From Catelliglobosispora koreensis DSM 44566 (GTDB lineage: Bacteria; Actinomycetota; Actinomycetes; Mycobacteriales; Micromonosporaceae): a DNA stretch of 64,000 nucleotides. Shown piece by piece: positions 40,036-49,055 of the stretch; position 1 is the stretch's first letter; the number at the start of each line of letters is the position of its first letter. The stretch is from contig NZ_KB903283.1 in assembly GCF_000379685.1 (NCBI RefSeq), forward strand, positions 422,508 through 486,507, in the 5' to 3' direction. The position numbers and the translations under genes are program-made. A model generated the notes under the pieces. It saw only the letters and a program-made list of their open reading frames with translations. It searched no databases and was not told where the DNA came from.

Positions 40036-42798
40036 TTGCGATTCGGCATCCTGGGCCCGGTCGAAGTCACTTCAGACGTGGGGCCGGTCTCGATTGGACA
40101 ACCCCGTCACCGGGCGGTCCTCGGCTATTTGCTGTTGCACCGCAACCGAATCCGCACTCTTGATCAGGTGGCTGACGCGCTGTGGGGCGGTGCCGAGCCG
40201 GCCAGTGCGCGGGCCCAGGTGCACGTGGCGGTTTCCGGTCTGCGCCGTGCTTTACGGGCAGCGGGCCTGCCCGGCGTGATCGGCACGCAGCCAGCTGGTT
40301 ACCGGCTGGCCCTCGGTGAGGACGATCTGGACGCCGGGGTTTTCGCTCAGTCGATCGCTGACGCCCGGCGCGCCTTGGCCGCCGGTGCGCACGAGACTTG
40401 CATCGAAGCAGCGCAGACCGCTTTGGCGCTGTGGCGGGGGGAGCCGCTGGCCGGGATCACCGCCGCGTTCGCCGCGACCGCCCGGCATGCCCTGCATGAG
40501 CAACGGCTTTCGGCGTACGAGCTGATCGCCGATGCGGAGCTGGCGCTGGGGCGGCCGGAGTTGGTTACGGCGTTGCTGCGCGATCTGGTCGAGGAGCACC
40601 CGCTTCGCGAGCCGCTCGTGGGGCGGCTCATGGTCGCGTTGCACCACAGTGGTCGCGGCGCCGAAGCGATGCAGGCCTATGGCCAGCTGCGGGCCCGCCT
40701 TGCCGAGGAATTCGGCACCGACCCCGGCCCGCAACTGCGCGAGATCCACGTCAGCTTGCTCCGCCAGACGCCGTCAGCGGCCGAGCCAGCACGGTTCGTC
40801 CCGCAGCAGCTGCCGGCGGCCGCGGCGAATTTCTCGGGCCGGACGCGGCAACTGGCTATTTTGGACAAGCTCATCGCCGTTGGCCAGCCGGGTGCGGTGG
40901 TCATCACCGCGATCGCCGGCACGGCAGGCGTTGGCAAGACCACTCTCGCCGTGCACTGGGCTCACCGCGTCGCGCACCGTTATCCGGACGGGCAGATTTA
41001 CCTGAACCTGCAAGGGTTCGACCACAGTGGACCCCCGATGGCGACCGCGGTGGCCATCCGCAACCTGCTCGATGCCGTGGCGCCGCCCGCGCACCACATT
41101 CCCGAGGGCTTCGATGCCCAAATCGGTTTGTACCGCAGTCTTCTCGCCGGGCGCCGCATGCTGATCCTGCTCGACAACGCGCGCGATGCCGCACAGGTGC
41201 AGCCGTTGCTGCCCGGTTCGCCTGGCTGTCTCACCATCGTGACCAGCCGCAATCAGCTCTCTGGCCTGGTCGCCGCCGAAGGCGCGCATCCCGTGGCGCT
41301 TGATCTCATGCCGCCCGCTGAAGCCCACGAACTCATCGCCACGAGGCTGGGCCACGATCGGGTGCACGCCGAAGCTGACGCGGTCGAGGAAATCATCGGC
41401 CGGTGCGCTGGCTTGCCGCTCGCGCTGGCGATCATCACCGCGAGAGCGGCGTCCTACCCGGACTTTCCGCTCAGTGCGCTTGCCGCCGATCTGAGCAGCG
41501 CTCGCACGGGGCTGGATGCGCTGGCCGGTGGTGACTCGGTGACCGACCTGCGAGCCGTGTTTTCCTGGTCCTACCAAGCACTTTCGGCCGTGGCCGCCCG
41601 GCTGTTCCGTTTGCTCGGGTTGTTGCCGGGACCCGACTTCGCCGCACCGGCGGCGGCCAGTCTGCTGGGCGTCGCGCCGCATCAGTTGCGGCCCGCCTTG
41701 GTCGAGCTGACCCGGGCTCATTTGGTGACCGAGCACTTGCCTGGCCGGTACGCCATACACGACCTGTTGCGCGAATTCGCCGCTGAACTCGTCGAAGCAG
41801 ACGACGCCTTGCCAGACCGGGATGCCGCCGCGGGACGTTTGCTCGACCATTACCTGCACACCGCATACGCCGCCGACCGGATCGTGCAACCCCATCGCCT
41901 CCCGATCACCCTCGGCCCTCCCGGCGACGGGGTGACGGTCCGTCCCGTGGACGGGCACGATCAGGCGATGGCGTGGTTTACCACCGAAAGCAGCGCACTG
42001 GTGGCTGCCACGGAATGGGCCGCCGGTCACGGATACGACCAGCACGCCTGGCAGCTCGCGTGGACGCTGGAGAACTTCTTCGACCGGCGGGGAAGCTGGG
42101 AGGACTGGGTCCAAACGCAACGCATCGCCGTGACAGTGACCGGCCGGCTGGGCGACCGCCGCGCGCTGGCCGACGCGCAGCGAGGTCTGGCGATGGCGTT
42201 GATGCGGTTGCGCCGGCACGACGAAGCGCACCACCACTACCGCGAATCACTGGAGCTTTGGCGAACACTCGGCCACGACGTGGGCCAAGCCCGCACGCAC
42301 TTCAGCATCGCTCATCTGCTGGAACAGCAGGGTCAGCGAGCAGAGGCTTTGTATCACGCGAAGCGGGCGCTAGAGCTGTTTCCCGAGACCGGTGAAGGCT
42401 CGGCTTACGCACGGGCGCTCAATGCCGTGGGGTGGATGCACGCCTTGCATGGTGACTTCGCCGTGGCGCAGGACTACTGCGACCAAGCGCTGCAACGCCT
42501 TCGCGCGCTTGGTGACCGCAAGGCCGAAGCGCACACGTTGGACAGCCTGGGTTACGTCCACGCGGGCCTTGGCGACCACGCGCAGGCCGTTGCCTATTAC
42601 GGGCAGGCGGTCGAACAGTTCCGCGAAGTCGGCGACCGGTACAACGAGGCGACCGCGCTCGACGGAAAAGCCCAGGCGCACCAGGCATCTGGAGACTCCG
42701 ACGCGGCTGTTAGGGCGTGGCGCAACGCCTTAGTCATCCTCGAAGACCTGCGTCACCCCGCCGCCAGCGACATCCGGGCGCGGCTCACCCAGCCGTGA
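40036..42798 (+). CDS. AfsR/SARP-type regulator (BTAD, NB-ARC, TPR)
   Basis: 920 aa from TTG 40036, preceded by GGGGGAGGCGGAG. Residues 1-90 are an OmpR-like winged helix (RFGILGPVEV, RHRAVLGYLLLHRNRI), about 95-245 the BTAD domain (EQRLSAYELIADAELALGRPELV), about 280-560 an NB-ARC ATPase with P-loop GTAGVGKTTLAVHW and RRMLILLDNARDAAQV, and about 680-915 TPR helices. AfsR-like SARPs switch on secondary metabolite or developmental genes. The nearest divergent genes encode the M23/GH-A pair, which could be targets. No biosynthetic core enzymes are beside it. Confidence 0.9.
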   Translation: MRFGILGPVEVTSDVGPVSIGQPRHRAVLGYLLLHRNRIRTLDQVADALWGGAEPASARAQVHVAVSGLRRALRAAGLPGVIGTQPAGYRLALGEDDLDAGVFAQSIADARRALAAGAHETCIEAAQTALALWRGEPLAGITAAFAATARHALHEQRLSAYELIADAELALGRPELVTALLRDLVEEHPLREPLVGRLMVALHHSGRGAEAMQAYGQLRARLAEEFGTDPGPQLREIHVSLLRQTPSAAEPARFVPQQLPAAAANFSGRTRQLAILDKLIAVGQPGAVVITAIAGTAGVGKTTLAVHWAHRVAHRYPDGQIYLNLQGFDHSGPPMATAVAIRNLLDAVAPPAHHIPEGFDAQIGLYRSLLAGRRMLILLDNARDAAQVQPLLPGSPGCLTIVTSRNQLSGLVAAEGAHPVALDLMPPAEAHELIATRLGHDRVHAEADAVEEIIGRCAGLPLALAIITARAASYPDFPLSALAADLSSARTGLDALAGGDSVTDLRAVFSWSYQALSAVAARLFRLLGLLPGPDFAAPAAASLLGVAPHQLRPALVELTRAHLVTEHLPGRYAIHDLLREFAAELVEADDALPDRDAAAGRLLDHYLHTAYAADRIVQPHRLPITLGPPGDGVTVRPVDGHDQAMAWFTTESSALVAATEWAAGHGYDQHAWQLAWTLENFFDRRGSWEDWVQTQRIAVTVTGRLGDRRALADAQRGLAMALMRLRRHDEAHHHYRESLELWRTLGHDVGQARTHFSIAHLLEQQGQRAEALYHAKRALELFPETGEGSAYARALNAVGWMHALHGDFAVAQDYCDQALQRLRALGDRKAEAHTLDSLGYVHAGLGDHAQAVAYYGQAVEQFREVGDRYNEATALDGKAQAHQASGDSDAAVRAWRNALVILEDLRHPAASDIRARLTQP

Positions 42799-42821
42799 TC
42801 GCCGGTGCGTGACAATGAACC

Positions 42822-43439
42822 GTGCACTATTGCCAGCGCTGTAACCCCGCGGTGACCCTCGAACCGGCCAGCGATGTGGCGCGTTGCCCACAGTGCGGCT
42901 GGACGGAAATCGCGCGGCGGGAACCGCTATTCGTCGTGACCGGTGCTTCGGGTTCGGGCAAGAGCGCGGTCTTCGCACCGCTCGCACTCGCGCTGCCGGA
43001 GTGCGCGGTGTTCGACGCCGACTGGCTCATCGATCCGCTCAGCCGGACGCATCCCGTTGACTGGCAAGCGTTCCGGGATGCCTGGCTGTCTGTCGCGCAC
43101 GGTGTCGCGCAAGCGCGCCGCAGCACTGTCCTGTTAGGAACGTTCATGCCAGAGCAGCTGGAGCAACTGCCCGCACGGCGGTGGATGGGGCCCATCCACT
43201 TCGCTGTCTTGGACTGCACCGACGAGTCGCGAACGGCACGGTTACAAGCCAGGCCACCATGGCGTGAACACGCTATCGACGAACATCTCGCCTTCGCCGC
43301 TCACCTGCGCCGCACCATAGAGGTCGTCATCGACACCACAACCGGTACCCCACAACAGGTCGCCGACCAAATCGCCGCCTGGGTGCGTCTCACCACCGGT
43401 GGCGGGGCCTGCGGCGAGTTCGGTAAGCGTAGGTACTGA
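42822..43439 (+). CDS. zinc-ribbon P-loop kinase-like NTPase
   Basis: 205 aa from GTG 42822, 23 bp after the SARP stop. The N-terminus has two CxxC knuckles (C4/C7 and C22/C25, CPQCGW), a zinc ribbon. A P-loop domain follows: Walker A GASGSGKSAVF (about 42), acidic strand AVFDADWLIDP and LID-like region SRTARLQARPPWREH. The layout suggests a small-molecule kinase or nucleoside kinase relative with an added metal ribbon. The substrate is not evident. Its 3' end overlaps the convergent metalloprotease gene by 50 bp. Confidence 0.72.
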   Translation: MHYCQRCNPAVTLEPASDVARCPQCGWTEIARREPLFVVTGASGSGKSAVFAPLALALPECAVFDADWLIDPLSRTHPVDWQAFRDAWLSVAHGVAQARRSTVLLGTFMPEQLEQLPARRWMGPIHFAVLDCTDESRTARLQARPPWREHAIDEHLAFAAHLRRTIEVVIDTTTGTPQQVADQIAAWVRLTTGGGACGEFGKRRY

Positions 43440-44637
43440 AGCCGGCGATGATCATCGCCATCATCACGCCTGTCGCCGAGAGCACAAGCCACAGGGGTGG
43501 GCCACGATGGATCGTTGGACTGGCCGTCACATCAAGAAGATCAGATTCCTTATCTGGTACTGGATCAGAGCTCACCTCCGCCGAAGGCGACACACTAGGC
43601 GACGGTGACGCGGAGGCGGACGGAGACGCCGAAGGACTCTTGCTGACAGGCGCGGTGAGCGACGCGACCTGCACCGTCGCACCGGAAGCCGACGACGAGC
43701 GGACCGTTATCTTCAGCTTGTTGGCAGTGTCAGTGAGCGTCGCTCCAGCGGGGAAGTAGCCCGCGCCAGGGTTGATCATCGGGGCATTGCGGTAGCTTCC
43801 GTTGGTCACCGCGTAAATGCGTACACCCGGATTGTTGATGGCACTATCGACGGCACCGTTGGGTGCGCGGGTCTCGATCACGTAGCTCAGTGAGCTGCTC
43901 GCCTTGTATTCCACGACCCGCGTCCCAGAGCCCGCGTAGAGCGGTGTGAGGTTGAACGTGCCGGGACTACTGGCCGATACCTTTGACCCGGCGCTGATCC
44001 ATCCCGAGTGCATTAGCTCGACTGAGGAATAGCCGCGTCCAGAGCCGCCGCCGCCCATCGGCGTGTTGCCACTGTGACCGTTGGCGTTGCAGGAAGACAT
44101 GTTTCCGGACGCACAGTCGTGTTTGGACTGATGCGGGTAACCCTGGTTATGTCCTAGCTCGTGGACGATCGCGGACAGGGACGGGCGCGGTGGGTACCAG
44201 GTGAGTTTTCCTGGCACCTGGCCGAGGCCGCCCCAGCCGCAGGCGGCGATGTCGAAGACGATGGCCAGCGAATCCCACGTGACACCCAGGCTCTTGAGGT
44301 GGTTCTCGGCTGTTTGTGTCGCCAAGTTGGTGTGGCAGCCGTTCTTGTCGGCGTCGCGCAGCTCGGCGCTTGGCTCGGTCGTGTAGAGCCCGTCACCTGC
44401 GGGGACAAAGGTCAACTGCCCACCCGTTATCGCGGACATCCAGGTGACCAGTGAGTTCGAGCTGCCGAGGAAGGAGTTGCGAAGAAACGCGGTGTCGGCG
44501 AGCTGGTTCTGCTCGTTAGGCGTGTCTCCATTTTGGATCACGACGACCGCTAGGCGCCGCGTGACCGGGGCAGCGTTCGCGGGCACCGCAAAGAGGGTGG
44601 CGAAAGCTGCGAGGAGCAGCACGGACAGGGTGCGCAT
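43390..44637 (-). CDS. membrane-anchored metzincin-type zinc protease
   Basis: 415 aa. Signal peptide to about residue 22. The zinc motif HELGHNQGYPH (about 158-168) fits HExxHxxGxxH of metzincins, with a likely Met-turn in GNTPMGGG. A beta-rich domain follows to about 325, then a Ser/Pro/Ala linker of about 40 residues and a C-terminal helix (WLVLSATGVMMAMIIAGFSTYAY) with a basic tail, so the catalytic domain is held outside the membrane. Related to M6/reprolysin-like secreted proteases. The gene overlaps the convergent NTPase gene by 50 bp. Confidence 0.86.
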   Translation of the reverse strand: MRTLSVLLLAAFATLFAVPANAAPVTRRLAVVVIQNGDTPNEQNQLADTAFLRNSFLGSSNSLVTWMSAITGGQLTFVPAGDGLYTTEPSAELRDADKNGCHTNLATQTAENHLKSLGVTWDSLAIVFDIAACGWGGLGQVPGKLTWYPPRPSLSAIVHELGHNQGYPHQSKHDCASGNMSSCNANGHSGNTPMGGGGSGRGYSSVELMHSGWISAGSKVSASSPGTFNLTPLYAGSGTRVVEYKASSSLSYVIETRAPNGAVDSAINNPGVRIYAVTNGSYRNAPMINPGAGYFPAGATLTDTANKLKITVRSSSASGATVQVASLTAPVSKSPSASPSASASPSPSVSPSAEVSSDPVPDKESDLLDVTASPTIHRGPPLWLVLSATGVMMAMIIAGFSTYAYRTRRRPRHRW

Positions 44638-44716
44638 GGCGTCTCCTAGCGAATGCCGGACAGCTTGGGGCAGAGGCGTGCGAAGGTAAGTACGCCCAGA
44701 GCCCCGGCTATTACGG

Positions 44717-45538
44717 TCAGCGCGGAGAATTTTTGTAACTGTTTGGGGTCAGCCGGCGCAGCTCGCAGAGGGCCGATTGCGCCTGTGACCCCGGGGCGGC
44801 CGTGTAAAGCACGACGCGCTGATCTCGGTCGGGGATGTGCAGCACCTGCCACAGCAGCTCGATCGGCCCGACGACGGGGTGCACTAGGGTCTTGCGGGAG
44901 TCGCGGCGCACCTCGACATCGTGCTCGGCCCAGATCCCGGCGAATTCCTTGCTCAGGGCGAGCATCTCGGAGACGAGGTCACGGATGCCCTTGTCATCGG
45001 GGTAGCGGGCCGAGGCGGCGCGCAGGTCGGCGACAGCTCCCCGCGCGAACTCGTCGTTGGCGTGACCACACAGGTTGTCGGCGAAGATGCTGCGGATCAG
45101 GTTGGTATTAGAGATGCCGCCCAAGAGCACCGACATCATTTCGTTCCACGCGAGGATGTTGTATTTGGCGTCCAGGACGTAGGCCGGCGTGGTGTTGTCC
45201 AGGCCGGCCAGCAGGTGCAGGATGCCTTCGGGCACGTCTTGGCGGGGGCCGCGGGCCGGAGCGGGCGTCTGCCCAGCCAGGTGGAACAGGTGCGCCCGCT
45301 CATCGGTGCTCAGCATCAGGGCACGAGCTAACGCGTTGAGGATCTGCCGTGAGGGGTGCGGGCCCCGTGCCTGTTCCAGCCGGGTGTAGTAGTCCGATGA
45401 CATGCGCGCGAGTTGAGCTACCTCTTCGCGGCGCAATCCAGGGGTGCGGCGGCGTCCGGTGCCGGGCAGGCCAACGTCGAGCGGGGTCATCCGGTCGCGG
45501 CGCGTGCGAAGGAACTCGGCAAGTCCGGGGCGATCCAT
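44717..45538 (-). CDS. HTH regulator with MmyB-like ligand domain
   Basis: 273 aa from ATG 45538. The N-terminal XRE-type helix-turn-helix has the group signature RRTPGLRREEVAQLARMSSDYYTRLEQARG (residues 34-63); the C-terminal PAS-like MmyB domain has WNEMMSVLLG and HPVVGPIELLWQVL. This family sits beside short-chain dehydrogenase genes in many actinomycetes, as it does here (divergent, 102 bp apart), and is thought to bind fatty-acid-like ligands. Confidence 0.9.
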   Translation of the reverse strand: MDRPGLAEFLRTRRDRMTPLDVGLPGTGRRRTPGLRREEVAQLARMSSDYYTRLEQARGPHPSRQILNALARALMLSTDERAHLFHLAGQTPAPARGPRQDVPEGILHLLAGLDNTTPAYVLDAKYNILAWNEMMSVLLGGISNTNLIRSIFADNLCGHANDEFARGAVADLRAASARYPDDKGIRDLVSEMLALSKEFAGIWAEHDVEVRRDSRKTLVHPVVGPIELLWQVLHIPDRDQRVVLYTAAPGSQAQSALCELRRLTPNSYKNSPR

Positions 45539-45640
45539 GCTGACTAGCATGTCTCGCGCGGGCGTGCTTTGACAGGGATCGGCAGTCCCAGGTTAAACAG
45601 TCTCTGCACGGGCGTTCGCGGCGCGGGCACGGTTGCTCGC

Positions 45641-46345
45641 ATGACACAGATTGCCCTCGTGACCGGGGCCAACAAGGGTATTGGGTTTGAGATCGCACGG
45701 CTGCTGCTCGCTGACGGCGTCAAAGCCATCATCGGCGCACGTTCGGCCGAGCTGGGCGAGGCCGCGGCCAGCTCGCTCGGCACGTCGTTTGTGCAGCTCG
45801 ATGTCACCGATCAGGCGTCTATTGAGGCGGCGGTCAAGCAAATCGAGGCCGAGCACGGTGCTCTGGACATCCTCGTCAACAACGCTGGCATCGGCGGGAC
45901 CTGGGCGGCGCCCAGTGAGACCACATTGGACAGCATGCGGGAGGTATTTGACACCAACCTGTTCGGTGTGGTCGCTGTGACGAACGCGTTCCTGCCACTG
46001 GTACGCAAGGCGCCGGCCGGCCGGATCGTCAACGTCTCCAGTGAGGTTGGTTCCCTGGCACTGGCCGGTGAGCCCGGAACCCCGATGTGGGACATCAAAA
46101 CGCTGGCCTACCCGGCGTCGAAGACCGCGCTGAACATGGTGACGCTGCAATACGCCAAGGAGCTCAACGGCACTGCCGTCAAGGTGAACGCGGTGACGCC
46201 AGGCTATTGCGCCACGGATATGACCGGCCACCAGCCCGAGCGCACCGCGGCGCAGGGCGCCGCCATCGCGGTGAAGATGGCGTTGCTTTCCGCTGACGGG
46301 CCAACTGGTGCGTTCTTCGACGACAACGGTGTCGTTGCCTGGTAA
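45641..46345 (+). CDS. short-chain dehydrogenase/reductase
   Basis: 234 aa from ATG 45641. Classical SDR: nucleotide motif TGANKGIGFE (about 8), NNAGIGG (about 83), catalytic Tyr/Lys in AYPASKTALN (about 157) and Ser in NVSSEVGSL. NADP preference is likely from ARSAE after strand 2. The substrate is unknown. It is probably controlled by the divergent MmyB-type regulator. A terminator hairpin follows. Confidence 0.92.
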   Translation: MTQIALVTGANKGIGFEIARLLLADGVKAIIGARSAELGEAAASSLGTSFVQLDVTDQASIEAAVKQIEAEHGALDILVNNAGIGGTWAAPSETTLDSMREVFDTNLFGVVAVTNAFLPLVRKAPAGRIVNVSSEVGSLALAGEPGTPMWDIKTLAYPASKTALNMVTLQYAKELNGTAVKVNAVTPGYCATDMTGHQPERTAAQGAAIAVKMALLSADGPTGAFFDDNGVVAW

Positions 46346-46361
46346 GCGATTGACGTGGTCA

Positions 46362-46383
46362 GGGGCGGGCGTGAGCCCGTCCC
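46362..46383 (+). terminator. hairpin after the SDR gene
   Basis: GGGGCGGGC (46362-46370), loop GTGA, then GCCCGTCCC (46375-46383): a 9-bp stem with one mismatch, 17 bp after the SDR stop. No T-run follows. Confidence 0.5.
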
Positions 46384-46408
46384 TTGAGCCCGGGACTAGG
46401 CTTGGCCC

Positions 46409-47917
46409 ATGTCTGGGCACCCCTATGTCATGCGGATGAGTCCTTCCAGCCCTATGCGTTTCGCCCTGCTCGACCGTGCTGGCCAGCTCGTGACCGACGC
46501 CGTCCTGGCACATGTGCGTCCCTTCGCTGCCAACGGTGCCGGGGGCTGGGTGGCGGCGGCGAGCACCGTGGACGGTGGCTGGGGATATCTCGGCGAATCC
46601 GGGCAATGGCTCAGCGAGCCCCATTTCACGGACGCCAGAACACATTCCGCCGAGGGACTGGCCCGGATTCAGCGTGATGGGCGCTGGGGCTACGTCAACC
46701 TGCGCGGCGAGGTGGTCATCGAGCCGGTGTGGAGCCGTGCGGCCGCGTTCAGCGAGGGTCTTGCCGCCGTGAACGGAGGGTATGTCAACACCGCTGGCGA
46801 GTTAGTGCTCACCACAAGAGCTTCAGGCAGTTTCTCCCCGGCCGGGCTGGCCGCGGCCAACGGCGGCTACATCGACCGCACCGGTGCGCTGGTGATCGAG
46901 CGCCGGTTCGACGAGACAAGAGCCTTCTCACCACACGGCGCGGCTCCCGTGCGCGTAGGAAAGCTGTGGGGCCTGATCGACACCACGGGAACATGGATCG
47001 TGGAGCCGCGCTATGACAACATCGAACCGTTCAATGACGACGGTCTGGCCTTCTATTCCGAACCGGACTCTTGGTGGAAAGGACACGGCTACCTCGATTC
47101 CACTGGCACGGTTGTGGTGAAGGGGGAGCGGCATCTGTCCCGTCGCATGTCCTGCGGCCTCGCGCGGGGTGACCTGGCGTCCCTGTCGTTCGTGGGACGG
47201 CAGCCGCTCAGTGGGCGCTATGACTGGGCCGACCACTTCGACCGCTGCGGTGCCACGCTCGCCCGTAAAGAAGGGCAGTGGGGTGTGCTGCGCTCTGACG
47301 GGCGCTTCCTTTCCGTACCATATGCCGAACCAGCCACCGATGACGATGGCTGGGTGACAGGATTCGGTGTGGGACAAGGCATCGCACCGTTCTTGGCCGA
47401 CGACGGCAGCTGGCACTACCTTGACGTCAACGCCGGCTTGGTCTACCGCCTAGAGCACCCGAATCCCTTGCGTGCGTGGCTCACCCACGTTCCGCTGGGG
47501 AACGACGATGTCGTGGCCGAAGCGGAAGCTCTTCAAACAATGCCGCCGCAACGTTTTTACCCCTCCTCGCTGGTCTTTGGCGAGCCAGACGACGACGAGG
47601 ATGGCGACGAGTATCTGACCGGCGTGATGACCGTGCTGGCTGAAGACTATGTGGGCGAGGATCAGTGGGGCTGCTACCACTTCCTCAGCGAGCAACGATC
47701 AGACGGATACGGCACGCATTTCCAGAAGCTGGAAGCGTTGCTGTCCGGTCACTACGGCGCGCCTGAGCACGACACGCTTTTCCTGCGTCACGGCGACACC
47801 AGCATCAGTCGTGTGTGGACAGTCAACGGCAAGCGCCTAGTGTTGCAGCTGTTCAGCACGAGCGGCGACGGCGACTTCGAGCACCAGATTTGGCTGGCTG
47901 TCGTCCCTGGTGAGTGA
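46409..47917 (+). CDS. WG-repeat protein
   Basis: 502 aa. At least five to six WG repeats in the first 330 residues (GGWGYLGESGQWL, GRWGYVNLRGEVVIEPVW, GGYIDRTGALVIERRF, LWGLIDTTGTWIVEPRY, GHGYLDSTGTVVV, GQWGVLRSDGRFL), which form beta-hairpin repeat surfaces. The C-terminal 170 residues are a separate acidic domain that ends in a compact beta pattern (FLRHGDTSISRVWTVNGKRLVLQLF). No signal peptide, so it is cytosolic. WG proteins are poorly understood and often near toxin or effector genes; nothing of that kind is seen here. A -10-like TAGGCT just before the ATG suggests a leaderless mRNA. Confidence 0.85.
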   Translation: MSGHPYVMRMSPSSPMRFALLDRAGQLVTDAVLAHVRPFAANGAGGWVAAASTVDGGWGYLGESGQWLSEPHFTDARTHSAEGLARIQRDGRWGYVNLRGEVVIEPVWSRAAAFSEGLAAVNGGYVNTAGELVLTTRASGSFSPAGLAAANGGYIDRTGALVIERRFDETRAFSPHGAAPVRVGKLWGLIDTTGTWIVEPRYDNIEPFNDDGLAFYSEPDSWWKGHGYLDSTGTVVVKGERHLSRRMSCGLARGDLASLSFVGRQPLSGRYDWADHFDRCGATLARKEGQWGVLRSDGRFLSVPYAEPATDDDGWVTGFGVGQGIAPFLADDGSWHYLDVNAGLVYRLEHPNPLRAWLTHVPLGNDDVVAEAEALQTMPPQRFYPSSLVFGEPDDDEDGDEYLTGVMTVLAEDYVGEDQWGCYHFLSEQRSDGYGTHFQKLEALLSGHYGAPEHDTLFLRHGDTSISRVWTVNGKRLVLQLFSTSGDGDFEHQIWLAVVPGE

Positions 47918-48002
47918 TTTGATCACGGATCACCATTGACGGGTGCATCGCCGTCCTTTAGCGTCGGTTCACCCGTGTTTTTCCAACGAAGGGAGATACG
48001 CT

Positions 48003-48035
48003 ATGCGCTGCCTCGAACCGCCAGTCGAGTCCTAA
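48003..48035 (+). CDS. 10-codon leader ORF before the DSD1-like operon
   Basis: ATG 48003 to TAA 48035 encodes MRCLEPPVES, with GAAGGGAG about 8 nt upstream, the best ribosome site in this gap. CTCGA/TCGAG inside it could pair. The main gene starts 66 bp after the stop. A translated leader could control the operon by attenuation; the Cys and Pro-Pro codons are candidate sensing or stalling points. Confidence 0.45.
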   Translation: MRCLEPPVES

Positions 48036-48101
48036 TCGGATTACTGTGAACCGCGCCGGGCGCCACGCATGGCCGCCCGGCGTCTTCGCGGAAAGCCCAT
48101 G

Positions 48102-49055
48102 GTTACCTTCCCCTCTGTCATCGTTGACCTGCCGCGCGTCGACGCGAACATTCAGCGGTTTCATCAAGCCGTCACCGCGGCGGGCTGCCGCGTCCGTGCC
48201 CATCTGAAGGCACACCGCACTGTTGAGCTGGCGCAGCGGCAAGTCGCCGCGGGCGCGGCCGGTGTGGCGGTGCACACGGCCAGTGGTGCCGTGCGGCTGG
48301 CCAACGCCGGCGTCAACGATGTGGTCCTAGCCTGGCCCTGGCCTGAAGCGTGGCGGTTTCCTATCTTCGCCGAGGCTGCCCTGCAGGTTCCCCGGTTCGC
48401 GGTCTATATCGACCGCCCCGAGTCCATCACCGTGCTAGGAGCGGCAGGAGCCGAGCGCGGCATCGAGGTCGGTGTGCGCATCGACTTGCGGCACGCCCCA
48501 GCCGAGTCCGTTTTGGACCTCGCGAGGCTTGCCGTGGATACGCCTGGCATCCGGTTCGACGGCATCACCGGCTACTGTCCAACCGCGACCGATAAGGAAA
48601 TCCGCGACCGGTACGACGTCGGCCGCCGCTACGCGCAAAGCGTGGTCGCGATCGCCGCATCAATCCGTGACCTGGGTCTCGACTGTCCCGCGGTGAGCAT
48701 CGGCGGCGTGCCAACCGCAGCCGGTGCCAGCAGCGTCGACGGTGTCACCGAGATCTGTGCCGGGGTGTACGCCACGTTCGACGGCGGCCTCGCCGAAGCA
48801 GGTGTCTGCGCACCGTCTGACGTGGCGATCAGTGTCGCCGCTGACGCGACCGAGCTGCTTGACGGATGCTCGCAGCCCTGGGATCCAGAAGTGCTCTGGC
48901 AACCCGCGGCAGCGCCCTATGCCGACCGGCTCGTCCCGGCACACGTGTGCCCGCTGGCGGCGAACCTCCTCAAACACAACGTCGACATCACTGTTGTCGC
49001 TGATGGCGAGCAGGTGGCGGCCTGGCAGCCGTTCGCGGCGCCGGATCGCACATGA
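48102..49055 (+). CDS. DSD1-like PLP enzyme (alanine racemase N-terminal fold)
   Basis: 317 aa from ATG 48102 (GGAAAG upstream; ATG 48069 would add 11 residues). It has a fold-type III PLP barrel: strand VIVDLPRVDANI, PLP Lys probably K37 in RAHLKAHRT, then GVAVHTASGAVRL and SIGGVPTA. The C-terminus has AHVCPLAANL, matching the His/Cys zinc site of D-serine dehydratase and D-threonine aldolase relatives. It should act on a D- or beta-hydroxy amino acid. It overlaps the MFS gene by ATGA. Confidence 0.82.
   Translation, partial: VTFPSVIVDLPRVDANIQRFHQAVTAAGCRVRAHLKAHRTVELAQRQVAAGAAGVAVHTASGAVRLANAGVNDVVLAWPWPEAWRFPIFAEAALQVPRFAVYIDRPESITVLGAAGAERGIEVGVRIDLRHAPAESVLDLARLAVDTPGIRFDGITGYCPTATDKEIRDRYDVGRRYAQSVVAIAASIRDLGLDCPAVSIGGVPTAAGASSVDGVTEICAGVYATFDGGLAEAGVCAPSDVAISVAADATELLDGCSQPWDPEVLWQPAAAPYADRLVPAHVCPLAANLLKHNVDITVVADGEQVAAWQPFAAPDRT

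Noticed and set aside
40774..42237. Minus-strand open frame opposite the SARP gene (487 codons).
   Set aside because: No domain pattern, and the plus strand has clear P-loop and TPR motifs.
44646..44716. Short hydrophobic minus-strand frame ending SALTVIAGALGVLTFA after the HTH gene.
   Set aside because: It looks like a small membrane peptide, but there is no start codon or ribosome site outside the HTH gene, so it is left unannotated.
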